DNA of 64,000 bases from Candidatus Pelagibacter communis (GTDB taxonomy: Bacteria > Pseudomonadota > Alphaproteobacteria > Pelagibacterales > Pelagibacteraceae). Below, one piece after another: positions 48,721 through 58,751 of the stretch. Made by a program: the position numbers and the translations under genes. The notes beneath the pieces are model-generated. The model was given only the letters and a program-made list of their open reading frames with translations, did not search any database and was not told the DNA's origin. The stretch spans positions 18,540-82,539 of the forward strand of contig NZ_CVSS01000044.1 of assembly GCF_001180185.1 (NCBI RefSeq), given 5' to 3'. Every line of letters begins with the position of its first letter. Within the stretch, counting starts at the first letter, position 1.

Positions 48721-49736
48721 AAATTTCTTGATATACTAAATGAGGTGAGATTATTTAATATATCTTTCTCTTTACAATCTTTAAAAATTGAGAGTGAACT
48801 TGATGCTAAGTCGATATAATGTTGAGCTTTTTTATAACATTCAGCTATAATTTTATATTTCTTTATAAGTTTCAAAATATAATCTAAATCATTATTTTTT
48901 CTGTCTTCACTTGAGAATATATCTTTAATTAATTTTTTTTCATCATCATTAATTTTTTGAAAAAGTAATATTATAGGTAGAGTTATTTTTCCTTCATAAA
49001 AGTCTTGACCAATTTTTTTTCCAAATATTTTTAAATCAGAATTATAATCAAGTGTATCATCTGCAATTTGAAATGTGAGACCTAAGTTTCTTCCATAAAA
49101 TTCTAGTGCTTCTTTTTTCTTTGTATCAACCTCTGCCAAAATTGCTCCAACTTTAGTTGAGGCAGAAAAAAGTGCTGCAGTTTTATCAGTAATTATTTTA
49201 AGATATGTTTCTTCAAGCATATCAATTTCTCCTTTATGTTGAAGCTGTAGTATTTCACCTTGGGCAATTCTTGAAGATGTAGCAGAAAGTAATTTTAAAA
49301 TTTCGATATTTCCGTCATCAACAATCATTTCAAAACATCTACTTAATAAATAGTCACCCAATAATATTGAGGATTGATTATTCCAAATTTTGTTTAAAGT
49401 TTTTTTACCCCTACGAATTTGACCATCATCAATTACATCGTCATGCATCAAAGTTGCAGCGTGTATCAGTTCTACACATGCAGCCAAATTGATATCTCTT
49501 GATCCTTTTTTATACCCACACAATCTTGCAGCACCGAGTGTTAATAAAGCTCTTAATCTTTTTCCTCCAGTATCAATATGATAAGCTGTCATTTTATTTG
49601 CTAATTCCACTTCACTAGAAAGTTTAGATTTAATCTTTTCCTCAACTAACAATAATTTTTCTTCTACAGAATTCTTTAATTGAAAGTAAGAGTTATTAAT
49701 TTGATTTTTAAGCTTAACTACAGTTCCCATAGTCAT
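48717..49736 (-). CDS. ispB: Long-chain polyprenyl diphosphate synthase (octaprenyl/decaprenyl type)
   Basis: The 339-residue protein has TGGKRLRALLTLGAARL, the aspartate-rich DDVIDDGQIRRGK (near residues 99-111) and the second motif DDTLDYNSD (near 225). Length and the extra N-terminal helix fit the class that makes ubiquinone side chains, distinct from IspA at 44192-45064. Chain length is not decided by sequence alone. About 105 bases separate it from the divergent S49 peptidase gene. Confidence 0.88.
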   Translation of the reverse strand: MTMGTVVKLKNQINNSYFQLKNSVEEKLLLVEEKIKSKLSSEVELANKMTAYHIDTGGKRLRALLTLGAARLCGYKKGSRDINLAACVELIHAATLMHDDVIDDGQIRRGKKTLNKIWNNQSSILLGDYLLSRCFEMIVDDGNIEILKLLSATSSRIAQGEILQLQHKGEIDMLEETYLKIITDKTAALFSASTKVGAILAEVDTKKKEALEFYGRNLGLTFQIADDTLDYNSDLKIFGKKIGQDFYEGKITLPIILLFQKINDDEKKLIKDIFSSEDRKNNDLDYILKLIKKYKIIAECYKKAQHYIDLASSSLSIFKDCKEKDILNNLTSFSISRNF

Positions 49737-49841
49737 TAAATTAGTACATAAAATTTAATTTATTACTTATCAATTGACGCACCCAAAACTTCAATTATAA
49801 GTAGTCTTTATTATCAATAAAAACTTCTATAAAAGTTAAAA

Positions 49842-50648
49842 ATGTTATCTATTTTCAAAAAAAAAAAACTAGTTTCTCATATTAAGCTAAATGGGATCAT
49901 AGGAAATGTAGGTAAGTTTCGACAAGGCATTGATTTCTCAGGACAAGAGGAAATGATACAAAAGGCTTTTTCACTTAAAAAAGCTACATGTGTTGCGATC
50001 TCAATAAATTCACCAGGTGGATCTCCTGTGCAATCGCATATGATTTACAATTATATTAGGTATCAAGCAAAAAAAAGTAAAAAAAAGGTAATAGTTTTTG
50101 CCGAGGATGTTGCTGCCTCAGGTGGTTACTTAATAGCTTGTGCTGGGGATGAGATTTATGCAAACTCAAGCTCAATTATAGGCTCGATTGGAGTTATTTA
50201 TTCCTCTTTTGGTTTTACTGAACTTATTAAAAAAGTAGGTATAGAGAGACGAGTTCATACTGCTGGAAAAAATAAGAGTACACTTGATCCATTTTTAGAT
50301 GAAAAAAAAGAAGATATTGAAAGACTTAAAAATATTCAATTAGACTTGCATCAAGACTTTATTAAAGTTGTTGAAAATAGTAGAGGCTCAAAACTTAAAA
50401 AAGATGGAATTGAACTATTTTCAGGTGAATTTTGGACTGGTCATAAAGCTAAACAACTTGGTTTGATAGATGAAATAGGTGATATAAACCAAATTTTAAA
50501 AAATAAGTATGGAGATGATGTAGTTATAAAAAAATTTGAGAAATCTAAAAGCTGGTTAAGTAAGAAACTATCAGCTTCAAACGATCAACTTGATAAAATA
50601 ACTAATATTTTAGATGAAAGATCAATTTGGCAAAGATATGGTTTCTAA
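49842..50648 (+). CDS. S49 family serine peptidase (SppA/SohB-like)
   Basis: The 268-residue protein has the S49 core: [12 protein letters not shown] near residues 54-65, then [33 protein letters not shown] with candidate nucleophile S93, and [11 protein letters not shown] with candidate lysines K143/K145. No N-terminal membrane helix is obvious, unlike SppA. Related enzymes clear signal peptides. It overlaps glyQ slightly at its end. Confidence 0.85.
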   Translation: MLSIFKKKKLVSHIKLNGIIGNVGKFRQGIDFSGQEEMIQKAFSLKKATCVAISINSPGGSPVQSHMIYNYIRYQAKKSKKKVIVFAEDVAASGGYLIACAGDEIYANSSSIIGSIGVIYSSFGFTELIKKVGIERRVHTAGKNKSTLDPFLDEKKEDIERLKNIQLDLHQDFIKVVENSRGSKLKKDGIELFSGEFWTGHKAKQLGLIDEIGDINQILKNKYGDDVVIKKFEKSKSWLSKKLSASNDQLDKITNILDERSIWQRYGF

Positions 50649-51528
50649 AAAAAAAAAGACAAAAACAAAACCACTAAGCTTTCAAGATACAATTTTTAAT
50701 TTACAAAAATTTTGGAGTAAACAAGGTTGCGTAATTTTACAACCTTATGATCTTGAAGTAGGTGCTGGTACTTTTCATCCAGCAACAACTTTGAGATCTT
50801 TAGGATCAAAACCGTGGAAAGCCGCATATGTTCAACCTTCCAGGAGACCAACAGACGGCAGGTATGGTGAAAATCCAAACCGTCTTCAACATTATTATCA
50901 ATTTCAAGTAATAATTAAACCTTCTTTGAGTAATATCAAAAAACTTTATTTAAATAGTTTATCTGTAATTGGTATAGACTACTTAAATCACGATATAAGA
51001 TTTGTTGAGGATGACTGGGAAAGTCCCACTTTAGGAGCGGCTGGTTTAGGTTGGGAAGTTTGGTGTGACGGTATGGAGATTACTCAATTCACTTATTTTC
51101 AACAAATGGCAGGATTTGAGTGTAAGCCTGTGTCAGTTGAAATTACTTATGGTCTAGAAAGAATCTGCATGTTTACACAGCAAAAAAAAAATGTTTATGA
51201 ATTGGAGTGGAATAATAATGGAGTGAAATATCGTGAAGTATATCACCAGTCTGAAAAAGAATTTTCAAAGTATAATTTTGAATATGCAAATACAGAAGTT
51301 TTATTTAAAATATTTGATATGTATGAAGCAGAGGCGATATCTTTAATTAAACATAAAATCTCACTTCCAGCCTATGATCAATGTCTAAAAGCAAGTCACG
51401 TTTTCAATGTCTTAGATGCTAGAGGCTCAATAAGTGTAGCAGAGAGAGCTGATTACATAGGCAGGATCAGGAATATAGTAAAATCAGTAGCAGAGGTCTG
51501 GATCGAAACTCAACAAGCTGTGTTGTGA
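50638..51528 (+). CDS. glyQ: Glycyl-tRNA synthetase alpha subunit
   Basis: The protein starts [42 protein letters not shown] and includes [29 protein letters not shown] and [33 protein letters not shown], all invariant in GlyQ. It charges tRNA-Gly with GlyS as a heterotetramer. The ATG at 50638 gives 296 residues; an upstream in-frame ATG at 50614 adds eight residues that re-read the peptidase gene. The stop overlaps the glyS start. Confidence 0.97.
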   Translation: MVSKKKKTKTKPLSFQDTIFNLQKFWSKQGCVILQPYDLEVGAGTFHPATTLRSLGSKPWKAAYVQPSRRPTDGRYGENPNRLQHYYQFQVIIKPSLSNIKKLYLNSLSVIGIDYLNHDIRFVEDDWESPTLGAAGLGWEVWCDGMEITQFTYFQQMAGFECKPVSVEITYGLERICMFTQQKKNVYELEWNNNGVKYREVYHQSEKEFSKYNFEYANTEVLFKIFDMYEAEAISLIKHKISLPAYDQCLKASHVFNVLDARGSISVAERADYIGRIRNIVKSVAEVWIETQQAVL

Positions 51529-53600
51529 TGTCAGAATTTTTTTTAGAATTGTTTAGCGAAGAAATTCCAGTTTCACTTCAAAAGGATTTGAGGATTAAAT
51601 TATTTGAAAATATTTGTAAGATTTTTGATGATAAATTTATAAAATCAAAAAAAAAGTTTTCCATATCAACTCCTAATAGATTAATTATTGTTTTTCAAGG
51701 AATAGATAAAGAAATAAAAAGTAAATCTACTGAAATTAAGGGTCCAAGTACCTCGTCTCCACCCCAAGCATTAGAGGGATTTTTAAAATCACAGAACTCA
51801 AATAAAAAAAATATATACATAAAAAAAATTGAAAAAGGTGAATTTTATTTTTTAAGAACTAAAGAAACTAAGTTACAAACTTCAGAATTATTAAAAGATG
51901 TTCTTCCAAAAATAATCAATGATTTCAAATGGAAAAAATCAATGAAATGGGGTGATTTTGACCTTAATTGGGGAAGGCCATTAAAATCAATCTTGTGTAT
52001 TTTTGATAAAAAAGTAATCGATTTTAATTTGAAACATCTTAAATCGTCTAATTTAACTTTTATTGATAAAGATTTTGAAGATCAAACAAAAAAATTCATT
52101 AGTTTTAATGATTATAAAAATTTCTTTGAAAAAAAAGGCATTATATTAGATCAAGAAAAAAGAAAAAAAAAAATTTTAATTGAAATAAAAAAGATACTAG
52201 ACAAGAAAAACTTAAAAATAAATAACAATGAAAAGTTATTAGATGAAGTAATTAATTTAGTGGAAAGACCTAGTGTTTTGTCATGTTCATTCGATAAAAA
52301 ATTTTTATCAATACCTAGAGAAATTTTAATTTTAACAATGCAATCTCATCAAAAGTATCTTCCGCTCTTTACAAAAAAAGATGAGATAACAAATGAATTT
52401 ATAGTTATTTCAAACAATGTTGATAAAAAAGGATTAATTAAAATTGGAAATGAGAGAGTTATTGAAGCAAGATTAAGTGATGCAGAATTTTTTTGGAATA
52501 AAGATAAATCACAGAACCTTGTAAAAAAAGTTTCTGAACTTAAGTCTATGAATTTTTTCAAAGGGCTTGGTACTTATTATGACAAAGTCCAAAGAATGAG
52601 AAAACTTGGAGCATTAATTTCTGATGAATTATTGATAAGTAAAGAAAAAGTAGAGCTTTCAGCATCAATATGTAAAACAGATCTAATTTCTGAAAGTGTA
52701 AGTGAGTTTCCTGAGCTTCAAGGAATAATGGGTAGTCATTTATCAAGTGCTCAAGGTTTTGATAAAGATGTTGTTGAAGCGATTAGAGATCAATATTTAC
52801 CTATTGGTCTTCACTCAAATGTCCCAAAAAAACTTTATAGTATTGCTTTATCATTAACAGACAAAATTGATACTTTAAGTGGTTTTTTTGGTATTAATGA
52901 AAAACCATCAAGCTCAAAAGACCCGTATGCTCTTAGAAGAGTTGCGTTAAGTATAATTAGATTAATTATTGAAAATAAGATTGACCTGAAACTAACTGAT
53001 TTATTAACTTATTCAACTAATTACTATTTAGATCAAAATTTTATATTTTCAAATAAACAATTACAAAAAGATTTGGTAAATTTTTTGAAAGAGAGGTTTA
53101 AATATTATCTTAAAGAAAAGGGTATAAGACATGACATTATTGATGCATCATCAAAAGATTTGAATTTAAATAAGATCTCAAATATTTTTGAAAAGTCTAA
53201 TTGTTTAAATAAAGTTATTAATAAGCCTATTGGTGAGGATATAATATCTACATACAAAAGAGCCTCTAATATTTTAAACTCAGAGGTCAAGAATATTGAA
53301 AATGCCTTAGCAAATACAACTGATCCTGGTATCTTCAAGAGTGATTTTGAAAAAAACTTATATAAAAAGATTGAAGAATTAAGAAGACATTTCTCTGATA
53401 TTTCAAAAAAACATAATTTTAATGAAACATTAGTTTTAATGTCTACTGCAAAGAAAGAGGTTTTTGCATTCTTTGACAATGTGAAAGTAAATGATGACAG
53501 TGAAAATGTTAAAAAAAATAGATTGGAACTGATTAATTTCTTCTGTAAAACCTGTGAAACTTTTATAAATTTTCAATTAATCAGAGATATTAATGAATAA
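51528..53600 (+). CDS. glyS: Glycyl-tRNA synthetase beta subunit
   Basis: The roughly 690-residue protein starts SEFFLELFSEEIPVSLQ, the usual GlyS opening (LLxEIGTEELP type). It includes the HD-type region and a C-terminal anticodon-binding part. PREILILTMQSHQKYLPLF and KDPYALRRVALSIIRLI are family segments. The ATG at 51528 overlaps the glyQ stop (TGATG), the classic coupled form; a GTG one codon earlier is also in frame. It overlaps ppdK by 8 bases. Confidence 0.95.
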   Translation: MSEFFLELFSEEIPVSLQKDLRIKLFENICKIFDDKFIKSKKKFSISTPNRLIIVFQGIDKEIKSKSTEIKGPSTSSPPQALEGFLKSQNSNKKNIYIKKIEKGEFYFLRTKETKLQTSELLKDVLPKIINDFKWKKSMKWGDFDLNWGRPLKSILCIFDKKVIDFNLKHLKSSNLTFIDKDFEDQTKKFISFNDYKNFFEKKGIILDQEKRKKKILIEIKKILDKKNLKINNNEKLLDEVINLVERPSVLSCSFDKKFLSIPREILILTMQSHQKYLPLFTKKDEITNEFIVISNNVDKKGLIKIGNERVIEARLSDAEFFWNKDKSQNLVKKVSELKSMNFFKGLGTYYDKVQRMRKLGALISDELLISKEKVELSASICKTDLISESVSEFPELQGIMGSHLSSAQGFDKDVVEAIRDQYLPIGLHSNVPKKLYSIALSLTDKIDTLSGFFGINEKPSSSKDPYALRRVALSIIRLIIENKIDLKLTDLLTYSTNYYLDQNFIFSNKQLQKDLVNFLKERFKYYLKEKGIRHDIIDASSKDLNLNKISNIFEKSNCLNKVINKPIGEDIISTYKRASNILNSEVKNIENALANTTDPGIFKSDFEKNLYKKIEELRRHFSDISKKHNFNETLVLMSTAKKEVFAFFDNVKVNDDSENVKKNRLELINFFCKTCETFINFQLIRDINE

Positions 53601-56253
53601 GCTGATTTTTAATTTTAATTCAAAAGATACCAAGGGAATAAAGTATCCAAAAAATGTTTTAGGTGGCAAAGGTGCAAATTTATCTGAAATGGGACGAATG
53701 GGACTTCCTGTACCTCCAGGATTTACTATATCAACAAATGTCTGTGAATTATTCTTTAAAAATAAAAAAAAACTTAACTCAAACATAATTCAAAAAATTA
53801 AAGCTGAAATTAAAGTTATAGAGAAAAATGTTAAAAAAAAATTTGGAGATTTAAAAAATCCACTTTTATTATCTGTTAGATCTGGAGCTAGAGTTTCTAT
53901 GCCAGGAATGATGGATACCATTCTCAATCTTGGTTTAAATGACAAAACTGTAAAGGCATTATCAAATAAAACTTTAAATGGAAGATTTGCTAAAGATAGT
54001 TACAGAAGATTTATCCAAATGTATGGAAATGTAGTTATGGGTGTTGAAAGCCATTTATTTGAGGAATTAATCGAAAATTACAAGTTAACTAAAGGTGTGC
54101 TGCTTGATACTGAGCTTGATGAAAGTGATTGGGATGGCTTGATAGGAGATTTCAAAAATATTGTAAAAGACAAGACAAAAAAAGAATTTCCACAAGACGT
54201 TAATGATCAGTTATTTGGTGCAATAAGTGCAGTTTTTTTGTCTTGGGACAGTAATAGAGCAAAAATTTACAGAAAATTAAATCATATTCCTTCAGAATGG
54301 GGTACGGCTGTAAATGTACAGTCAATGGTTTTTGGAAACATGGGAAACGATTGTGCTACTGGTGTAGTTTTTACCAGAAACCCCTCTGACGGATCTAATG
54401 ATATATATGGTGAATATTTGATAAATGCTCAAGGTGAGGATGTTGTAGCAGGAACTAGAACACCTCAATACATTACTAAAAAAGCAAGAACAAAAGCTAA
54501 AGCAAAAAATGCCTCAATGGAGGAGTCAATGCCAAAAACTTTTGAACAATTAGAAAAAATTTTAAAAAAATTAGAAAAGCATTATAGAGATATGCAAGAC
54601 GTTGAGTTTACTGTAGAAAATAATAATTTGTGGATATTGCAAACTAGATCAGGAAAGAGAACATCTAAATCTGCAGTTAAAATTGCTGTGGACATGGTCA
54701 AAGAAAAACTTATAACAAAAAAAGATGCTATTTTAAGAATTGACCCAAATTCTTTAGACTCTTTACTTCATCCAACTTTAGATGAAAAAAGTAAAATAAA
54801 TGTTATTGCTAAAGGTCTACCCGCCTCACCTGGAGCAGCAAGTGGAAAGGTTGTTTTTACATCTGAAGAGGCTGAAAGATTAAATGGCATGATGCAAGAG
54901 GCTATTTTAGTTAGGATAGAAACTTCTCCCGAGGACATCCAGGGAATGCATGCCGCAAAAGGGATATTAACTGCTAGGGGTGGTATGACAAGTCATGCTG
55001 CTGTAGTAGCAAGAGGAATGGGAAGACCCTGTGTATCAGGATCGAGTGAAATAGATATAAATTATGATAAAAAGATTTTCAAAACTGCAGGTACTATAGT
55101 TAAAGAGGGTGATCTTATTACCATTGATGGATCAACTGGAAGAATAATTTTAGGGGACGTACCAACTGTCAAACCAGAAATTTCTGGAGATTTTTCAAAA
55201 TTAATGAGTTGGGCGGATAAGGTACGAAAACTAAAGGTTAGAACAAATTCAGAAACTCCGGCAGATACTAAAATAGCAAGAGATTTTGGTGCCGAAGGTA
55301 TTGGTCTCTGTAGAACAGAACATATGTTTTTCGATGAGGAGAGAATTTTATCTGTAAGAGAAATGATTTTATCAAAAACTAAAGAGGACAGAGCTAAAGC
55401 CCTTGAAAAGTTACTTCCACATCAAAAGAGAGATTTCATAGAAATTTTTAAGATTATGAGCAATTTACCTGTAACAGTGCGTTTACTCGATCCACCTCTA
55501 CATGAGTTTTTACCAAATTCTGATAAGGAAATTTCAGAAATTGCAAATATCGTAGGTGCAGATATCAAAGAGGTGAGATCTAGAATATCAGAACTGCATG
55601 AACAAAATCCTATGCTTGGACACAGAGGTTGTAGGTTAGGAATTTCTTATCCAGAAATATATGAAATGCAAAGTAGGGCAATATTCGAGTCGCTTGTAGA
55701 ATTGAAAAAAAGAAATATAAAAGCAGCAATACCCGAAATTATGATACCTTTGGTATCAACTGAAGCAGAAATAAAAATTATGAAAGGCCTAGTCCAAAAT
55801 ATTGCAAAAAGAGTTCAAGATGAAAATAAAATTAAGATTAATTTTACAGTTGGGACGATGATTGAGCTTCCTAGAGCAGCAATTAAAGCTAGGGATATCG
55901 CAAAACATGCTGAATTTTTCAGTTTTGGTACCAATGATTTAACCCAGACAACATTTGGTATAAGTAGAGATGATAGTGGAAAATTTCTTAATGATTATAT
56001 AGATAATAAAATTTTTTCAATAGATCCCTTTATCTCGATCGATGAGGGTGTTAAAGATTTAATTTCGATTGCTGTTTCAGAAGGAAAAAAACAAAATAAG
56101 AAAATTAAACTTGGGATCTGTGGAGAGCATGGTGGAGATCCAAAAAGTATATCATTTTGTAGTAAAGCAGGTTTAAATTATGTTTCTTGCTCACCTTACA
56201 GAGTTCCGATAGCAAGACTTGCATCTGCACAGGCAGAATTATTAAATAAATAA
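53593..56253 (+). CDS. ppdK: Pyruvate, phosphate dikinase
   Basis: The 886-residue protein has the N-terminal ATP-grasp domain (GGKGANLSEMGRMGLPVPPGFTIST, SVRSGARVSMPGMMDTILNLG). The phosphohistidine domain has GGMTSHAAVVARGMGRPCVSG, and the C-terminal PEP barrel includes GRTEHMFF-like LCRTEHMFFDEER and KLGICGEHGGDP. It interconverts pyruvate and PEP with ATP and phosphate, a reversible entry into gluconeogenesis. It converges with the formyltransferase gene. Confidence 0.97.
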   Translation: MNKLIFNFNSKDTKGIKYPKNVLGGKGANLSEMGRMGLPVPPGFTISTNVCELFFKNKKKLNSNIIQKIKAEIKVIEKNVKKKFGDLKNPLLLSVRSGARVSMPGMMDTILNLGLNDKTVKALSNKTLNGRFAKDSYRRFIQMYGNVVMGVESHLFEELIENYKLTKGVLLDTELDESDWDGLIGDFKNIVKDKTKKEFPQDVNDQLFGAISAVFLSWDSNRAKIYRKLNHIPSEWGTAVNVQSMVFGNMGNDCATGVVFTRNPSDGSNDIYGEYLINAQGEDVVAGTRTPQYITKKARTKAKAKNASMEESMPKTFEQLEKILKKLEKHYRDMQDVEFTVENNNLWILQTRSGKRTSKSAVKIAVDMVKEKLITKKDAILRIDPNSLDSLLHPTLDEKSKINVIAKGLPASPGAASGKVVFTSEEAERLNGMMQEAILVRIETSPEDIQGMHAAKGILTARGGMTSHAAVVARGMGRPCVSGSSEIDINYDKKIFKTAGTIVKEGDLITIDGSTGRIILGDVPTVKPEISGDFSKLMSWADKVRKLKVRTNSETPADTKIARDFGAEGIGLCRTEHMFFDEERILSVREMILSKTKEDRAKALEKLLPHQKRDFIEIFKIMSNLPVTVRLLDPPLHEFLPNSDKEISEIANIVGADIKEVRSRISELHEQNPMLGHRGCRLGISYPEIYEMQSRAIFESLVELKKRNIKAAIPEIMIPLVSTEAEIKIMKGLVQNIAKRVQDENKIKINFTVGTMIELPRAAIKARDIAKHAEFFSFGTNDLTQTTFGISRDDSGKFLNDYIDNKIFSIDPFISIDEGVKDLISIAVSEGKKQNKKIKLGICGEHGGDPKSISFCSKAGLNYVSCSPYRVPIARLASAQAELLNK

Positions 56254-56279
56254 TGATCTTTGGGAGCTGTGGATTTTTA

Positions 56280-57002
56280 CTAAATTAAATTTTTTAAATG
56301 AAATTTATATACTTTTCTTTTTATATCAATTTTGATTTTATTAAATTTTTTCTTAGTTATCACGTTGTAGTATTTACTATTTTCTGTATTTTGTTCTCGA
56401 AATTTAATAACTTTTTTATTAGCAATATTTGACAGAATTTTTTTAGCTAAATTTATTATAGATTGATAAATTCTTATTCTTAAATCTTTATAATCTTTAA
56501 TTTGATTTTTTTTAAATTTTATATATTGAGATCTAATAATTTGCCCACTATCATAATTTTCATCCATAAAGTGCGCTGTAATTCCCAAAGCATCATTATT
56601 AAATAATGTCCATTCAGGACAAGTGCATCCCCTATACTTTGGTAATATCCCAGGATGAATATTTATTACTCCTTTAACTTTACTTAAAGTTGAAAAATTA
56701 ATTTTATTAGGTGTTCCTGAATTATAAAGATATTTTATTTTATTATCTTTAATTATTTTGTAAAATTTTCTAGAGTTATGTGAAGGCACAAAATAAATTG
56801 GAATTTTAAAATCTGAGAGCTTAATTCTCTTATCAGCAAAATGATTACCTGTTCGCTCTTTGAATATTTCTAAAGTTTTACCATTTTTATTTGATTTAGC
56901 AAAAATAATGTAAAGGTTTATTCTTGAAATTGATTTTATTTCTTTAATCAAGAATGGTAATATTTGATCTGCTGTATTTGTAATAATACCAATATTAATC
57001 AT
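56280..57002 (-). CDS. Formyltransferase-family protein (Fmt/PurN/ArnA-like fold)
   Basis: The 240-residue protein has the formyltransferase core: VINIHPGILPKYRGCTCPEWTLFN with catalytic N114 and H116, and ITAHFMDENYDSGQIIRSQ with D151, the usual N-H-D triad. The N-terminus lacks a strong signature, and the C-terminal 60 residues are lysine-rich. Methionyl-tRNA formyltransferase would be longer, and PurN differs at the start, so a sugar N-formyltransferase or similar accessory enzyme is plausible. It sits just downstream of the tmRNA gene. Confidence 0.72.
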   Translation of the reverse strand: MINIGIITNTADQILPFLIKEIKSISRINLYIIFAKSNKNGKTLEIFKERTGNHFADKRIKLSDFKIPIYFVPSHNSRKFYKIIKDNKIKYLYNSGTPNKINFSTLSKVKGVINIHPGILPKYRGCTCPEWTLFNNDALGITAHFMDENYDSGQIIRSQYIKFKKNQIKDYKDLRIRIYQSIINLAKKILSNIANKKVIKFREQNTENSKYYNVITKKKFNKIKIDIKRKVYKFHLKNLI

Positions 57003-57029
57003 TTTTTAGATAATATACATCATTAGTAA

Positions 57030-57062
57030 CAAAAATAAGTGGCGCTCTGTAGAACGACCACT
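57030..57062 (-). terminator. Hairpin terminator downstream of the tmRNA locus
   Basis: On the minus strand AGTGG/CCACT and then CGTTC/GAGCG form a ten-pair stem with one bulged T and a four-base loop. TTATTTTTG follows. It would end a transcript coming from the tmRNA promoter, and it lies before the formyltransferase gene on the same strand. Confidence 0.65.
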
Positions 57063-57071
57063 AAATCATTA

Positions 57072-57137
57072 TTAACAGAAAATAAAGACTTTTGGAAACT
57101 TCTTCGTATAAACTTCGTAGTAATCTTCGTTGAACAT
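57072..57137 (-). other. Possible 21-codon ORF or structured RNA downstream of tmRNA
   Basis: An ATG at 57137 (minus strand) opens 21 codons to TAA at 57072. The segment contains three ACGAAG copies spaced 11-12 bases apart. Its codons favour C- or G-ending forms (TTC, AAC, TAC, AAG), unlike neighbouring genes, and no ribosome site is evident. It lies between the tmRNA body and a hairpin terminator, so it may be trailer RNA rather than a peptide gene. I do not recognise it. Confidence 0.3.
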
Positions 57138-57164
57138 TTTAGATAAGGTTTGTCGATATACAAA

Positions 57165-57440
57165 AATTCTAAATTGAAAGAGGGGCGTTCTGTTGCCAGG
57201 TGCCCCGAACCCCGTCTACTTAATTAACAAAGTTAATTATGCAGCAAGTGCGTAACTTTCGTTAGCAATTATAAGTAGCCCTTTTCGGAGGTACAATTCC
57301 GAACGAAAGAATAGCTTTTAGACACCCGTCGAATCTAGTTCACCCCCCTTAATTCATAATGGTGGAGGTGGTGGGTACTGCCCCCACGTCCGCAATGGTT
57401 ATTACGAAATTCGTTTATCGTTATAGTTGGAAACCCAACA
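57165..57440 (-). ncRNA. ssrA: tmRNA, circularly permuted (two-piece) type
   Basis: On the minus strand the acceptor piece comes first and ends CACCTCCACCA (3' CCA at 57360-57362). After a spacer of about 12 bases the coding piece begins GGGGGTGAACTAG (5' end near 57347). GGGGGTG pairs with CACCTCC to close the acceptor stem. The tag frame (57266 to 57237) reads ANESYALAA-stop. A pseudoknot-like GGGG/CCCC and GTTC/GAAC set follows. The order 3' piece then 5' piece is the alphaproteobacterial permuted form. The exact low-coordinate end is uncertain. It rescues stalled ribosomes. Confidence 0.9.
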
Positions 57441-57445
57441 TATAT

Positions 57446-57474
57446 AATATAAAAATAAATGCTTAATTATACAA
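57446..57474 (-). promoter_or_regulatory. Putative promoter of the tmRNA gene
   Basis: On the minus strand TTGTAT (57474-57469) and TATATT (57451-57446) are separated by 17 bases. The predicted start, about seven bases on, falls near 57440, where the acceptor piece begins. The -10 matches consensus in five of six bases, the -35 in three. Background AT content makes this moderate evidence only. Confidence 0.45.
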
Positions 57475-57480
57475 GTAATA

Positions 57481-58737
57481 ATGTTTAAAAAAAAATTTAT
57501 TTTAACAATAATAATTGCCATTCTACTTGTTGGTGTAACAATTGTAATATTCGATAAAGCTGCGAACACCCCAAAATATCAAACAAAGATTAATTCAATA
57601 ATATTAAATAAATTTTTTCTCTTACCAGATCTTATTAAATCTACTGTGATGATTTTAAGTGGCAGAAGATCGTTTTCGAATTTATTTAATGATTATAATG
57701 TTAAATTTTTACCAGAAACTCAATATATAAACCTCAACTTAGAGAGAAAAAAAATCAATTACAAAAAGACAAATAGAAACTCTTTTTATGTTGATGTTTA
57801 TGAAGATAACTTAATTGTAACAAGAAAAAATAATGAGTTTTATAGTATTAATTTTTCAGAATTAAATACAAAAGATAAAAAAATTAAATCTGAAAAATAT
57901 GAAATAAATAAAAATTTTAACAGTGGTAGAGATATTTTTGACTCCTTAGTTTTGGGGAATAAAATTTTTGTTACAACAAATACTCAATATGACGATTGTA
58001 AAAAACTTGAAATATATTCTGCTAAAATAGAAAAAAAATTAGTTTTTGAGATTTTTAAATCTTTTGATGAATGTATAACTATTGGAATGGGTACAAGCCG
58101 ACTTGAACATTTTATTTTTAATGATCAAGAAGGTCTTTTAATCAGTACTCAAGATGCAGATAATGATAAGCCAGGAAAAAAACCTCAAGATGATAATTCA
58201 ATATTCGGTAAAATTTTATTTATGGATATTAAAACAAAAGAATTTCAAATTTTTTCCAAAGGACATAGAAATGCACAGGGACTTTTTGCAAAGGATAATG
58301 TTATATTATCTACAGAACATGGCCCCAAAGGTGGAGACGAATTAAACAAAATTGAATTTAAGAAAAATTACGGCTGGCCAATAGCTTCCTATGGAAAATC
58401 ATACAGAAAAAAAAATTTAAAATATTTAAAAAGCCACAAGGATAATGGGTTCGAAGAACCGCTTTACGCATTTGTTCCGTCTATTGGAATATCACAATTA
58501 ATAATATTACCGGATACATTCAACTCAGAGTGGCAATCTAGTGCCTTAGTAACATCTTTGAACGGAAGAAGTATTTATAGAGTTAAATTTGAGGATAAAA
58601 GTTTTAATAAAATAACTTATATGGAAAAAATATATATTGGTGAGAGAATCAGAGATATTAAATATGTTGATAAATTAAATTTTATTGTTGTAGCTTTGGA
58701 AAGAACTGGCGATATAGGGATTCTAAAAAACTATTAA
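57481..58737 (+). CDS. Membrane-anchored PQQ-type sugar dehydrogenase-like beta-propeller, second paralogue
   Basis: The 418-residue protein has an N-terminal hydrophobic helix (residues 6-24) and the GSDH motifs GHRNAQG at 261-267 and [12 protein letters not shown] at 278-289. [20 protein letters not shown] and [10 protein letters not shown] follow. It has the same order of motifs as the protein at 5813-7183 but differs through the N-terminal half. It should act in the periplasm on a sugar or glycan if catalytic. It diverges from the tmRNA gene and is followed by thyX after 14 bases. Confidence 0.75.
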   Translation: MFKKKFILTIIIAILLVGVTIVIFDKAANTPKYQTKINSIILNKFFLLPDLIKSTVMILSGRRSFSNLFNDYNVKFLPETQYINLNLERKKINYKKTNRNSFYVDVYEDNLIVTRKNNEFYSINFSELNTKDKKIKSEKYEINKNFNSGRDIFDSLVLGNKIFVTTNTQYDDCKKLEIYSAKIEKKLVFEIFKSFDECITIGMGTSRLEHFIFNDQEGLLISTQDADNDKPGKKPQDDNSIFGKILFMDIKTKEFQIFSKGHRNAQGLFAKDNVILSTEHGPKGGDELNKIEFKKNYGWPIASYGKSYRKKNLKYLKSHKDNGFEEPLYAFVPSIGISQLIILPDTFNSEWQSSALVTSLNGRSIYRVKFEDKSFNKITYMEKIYIGERIRDIKYVDKLNFIVVALERTGDIGILKNY

Positions 58738-58751
58738 CAATAGGATTTTTT

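Noticed and set aside
57102-57130. Three CTTCGT repeats as a mini CRISPR or iteron array
   Set aside because: Units are six bases with 11-12 base spacing, no spacer diversity and no cas genes; kept only as a structural oddity.
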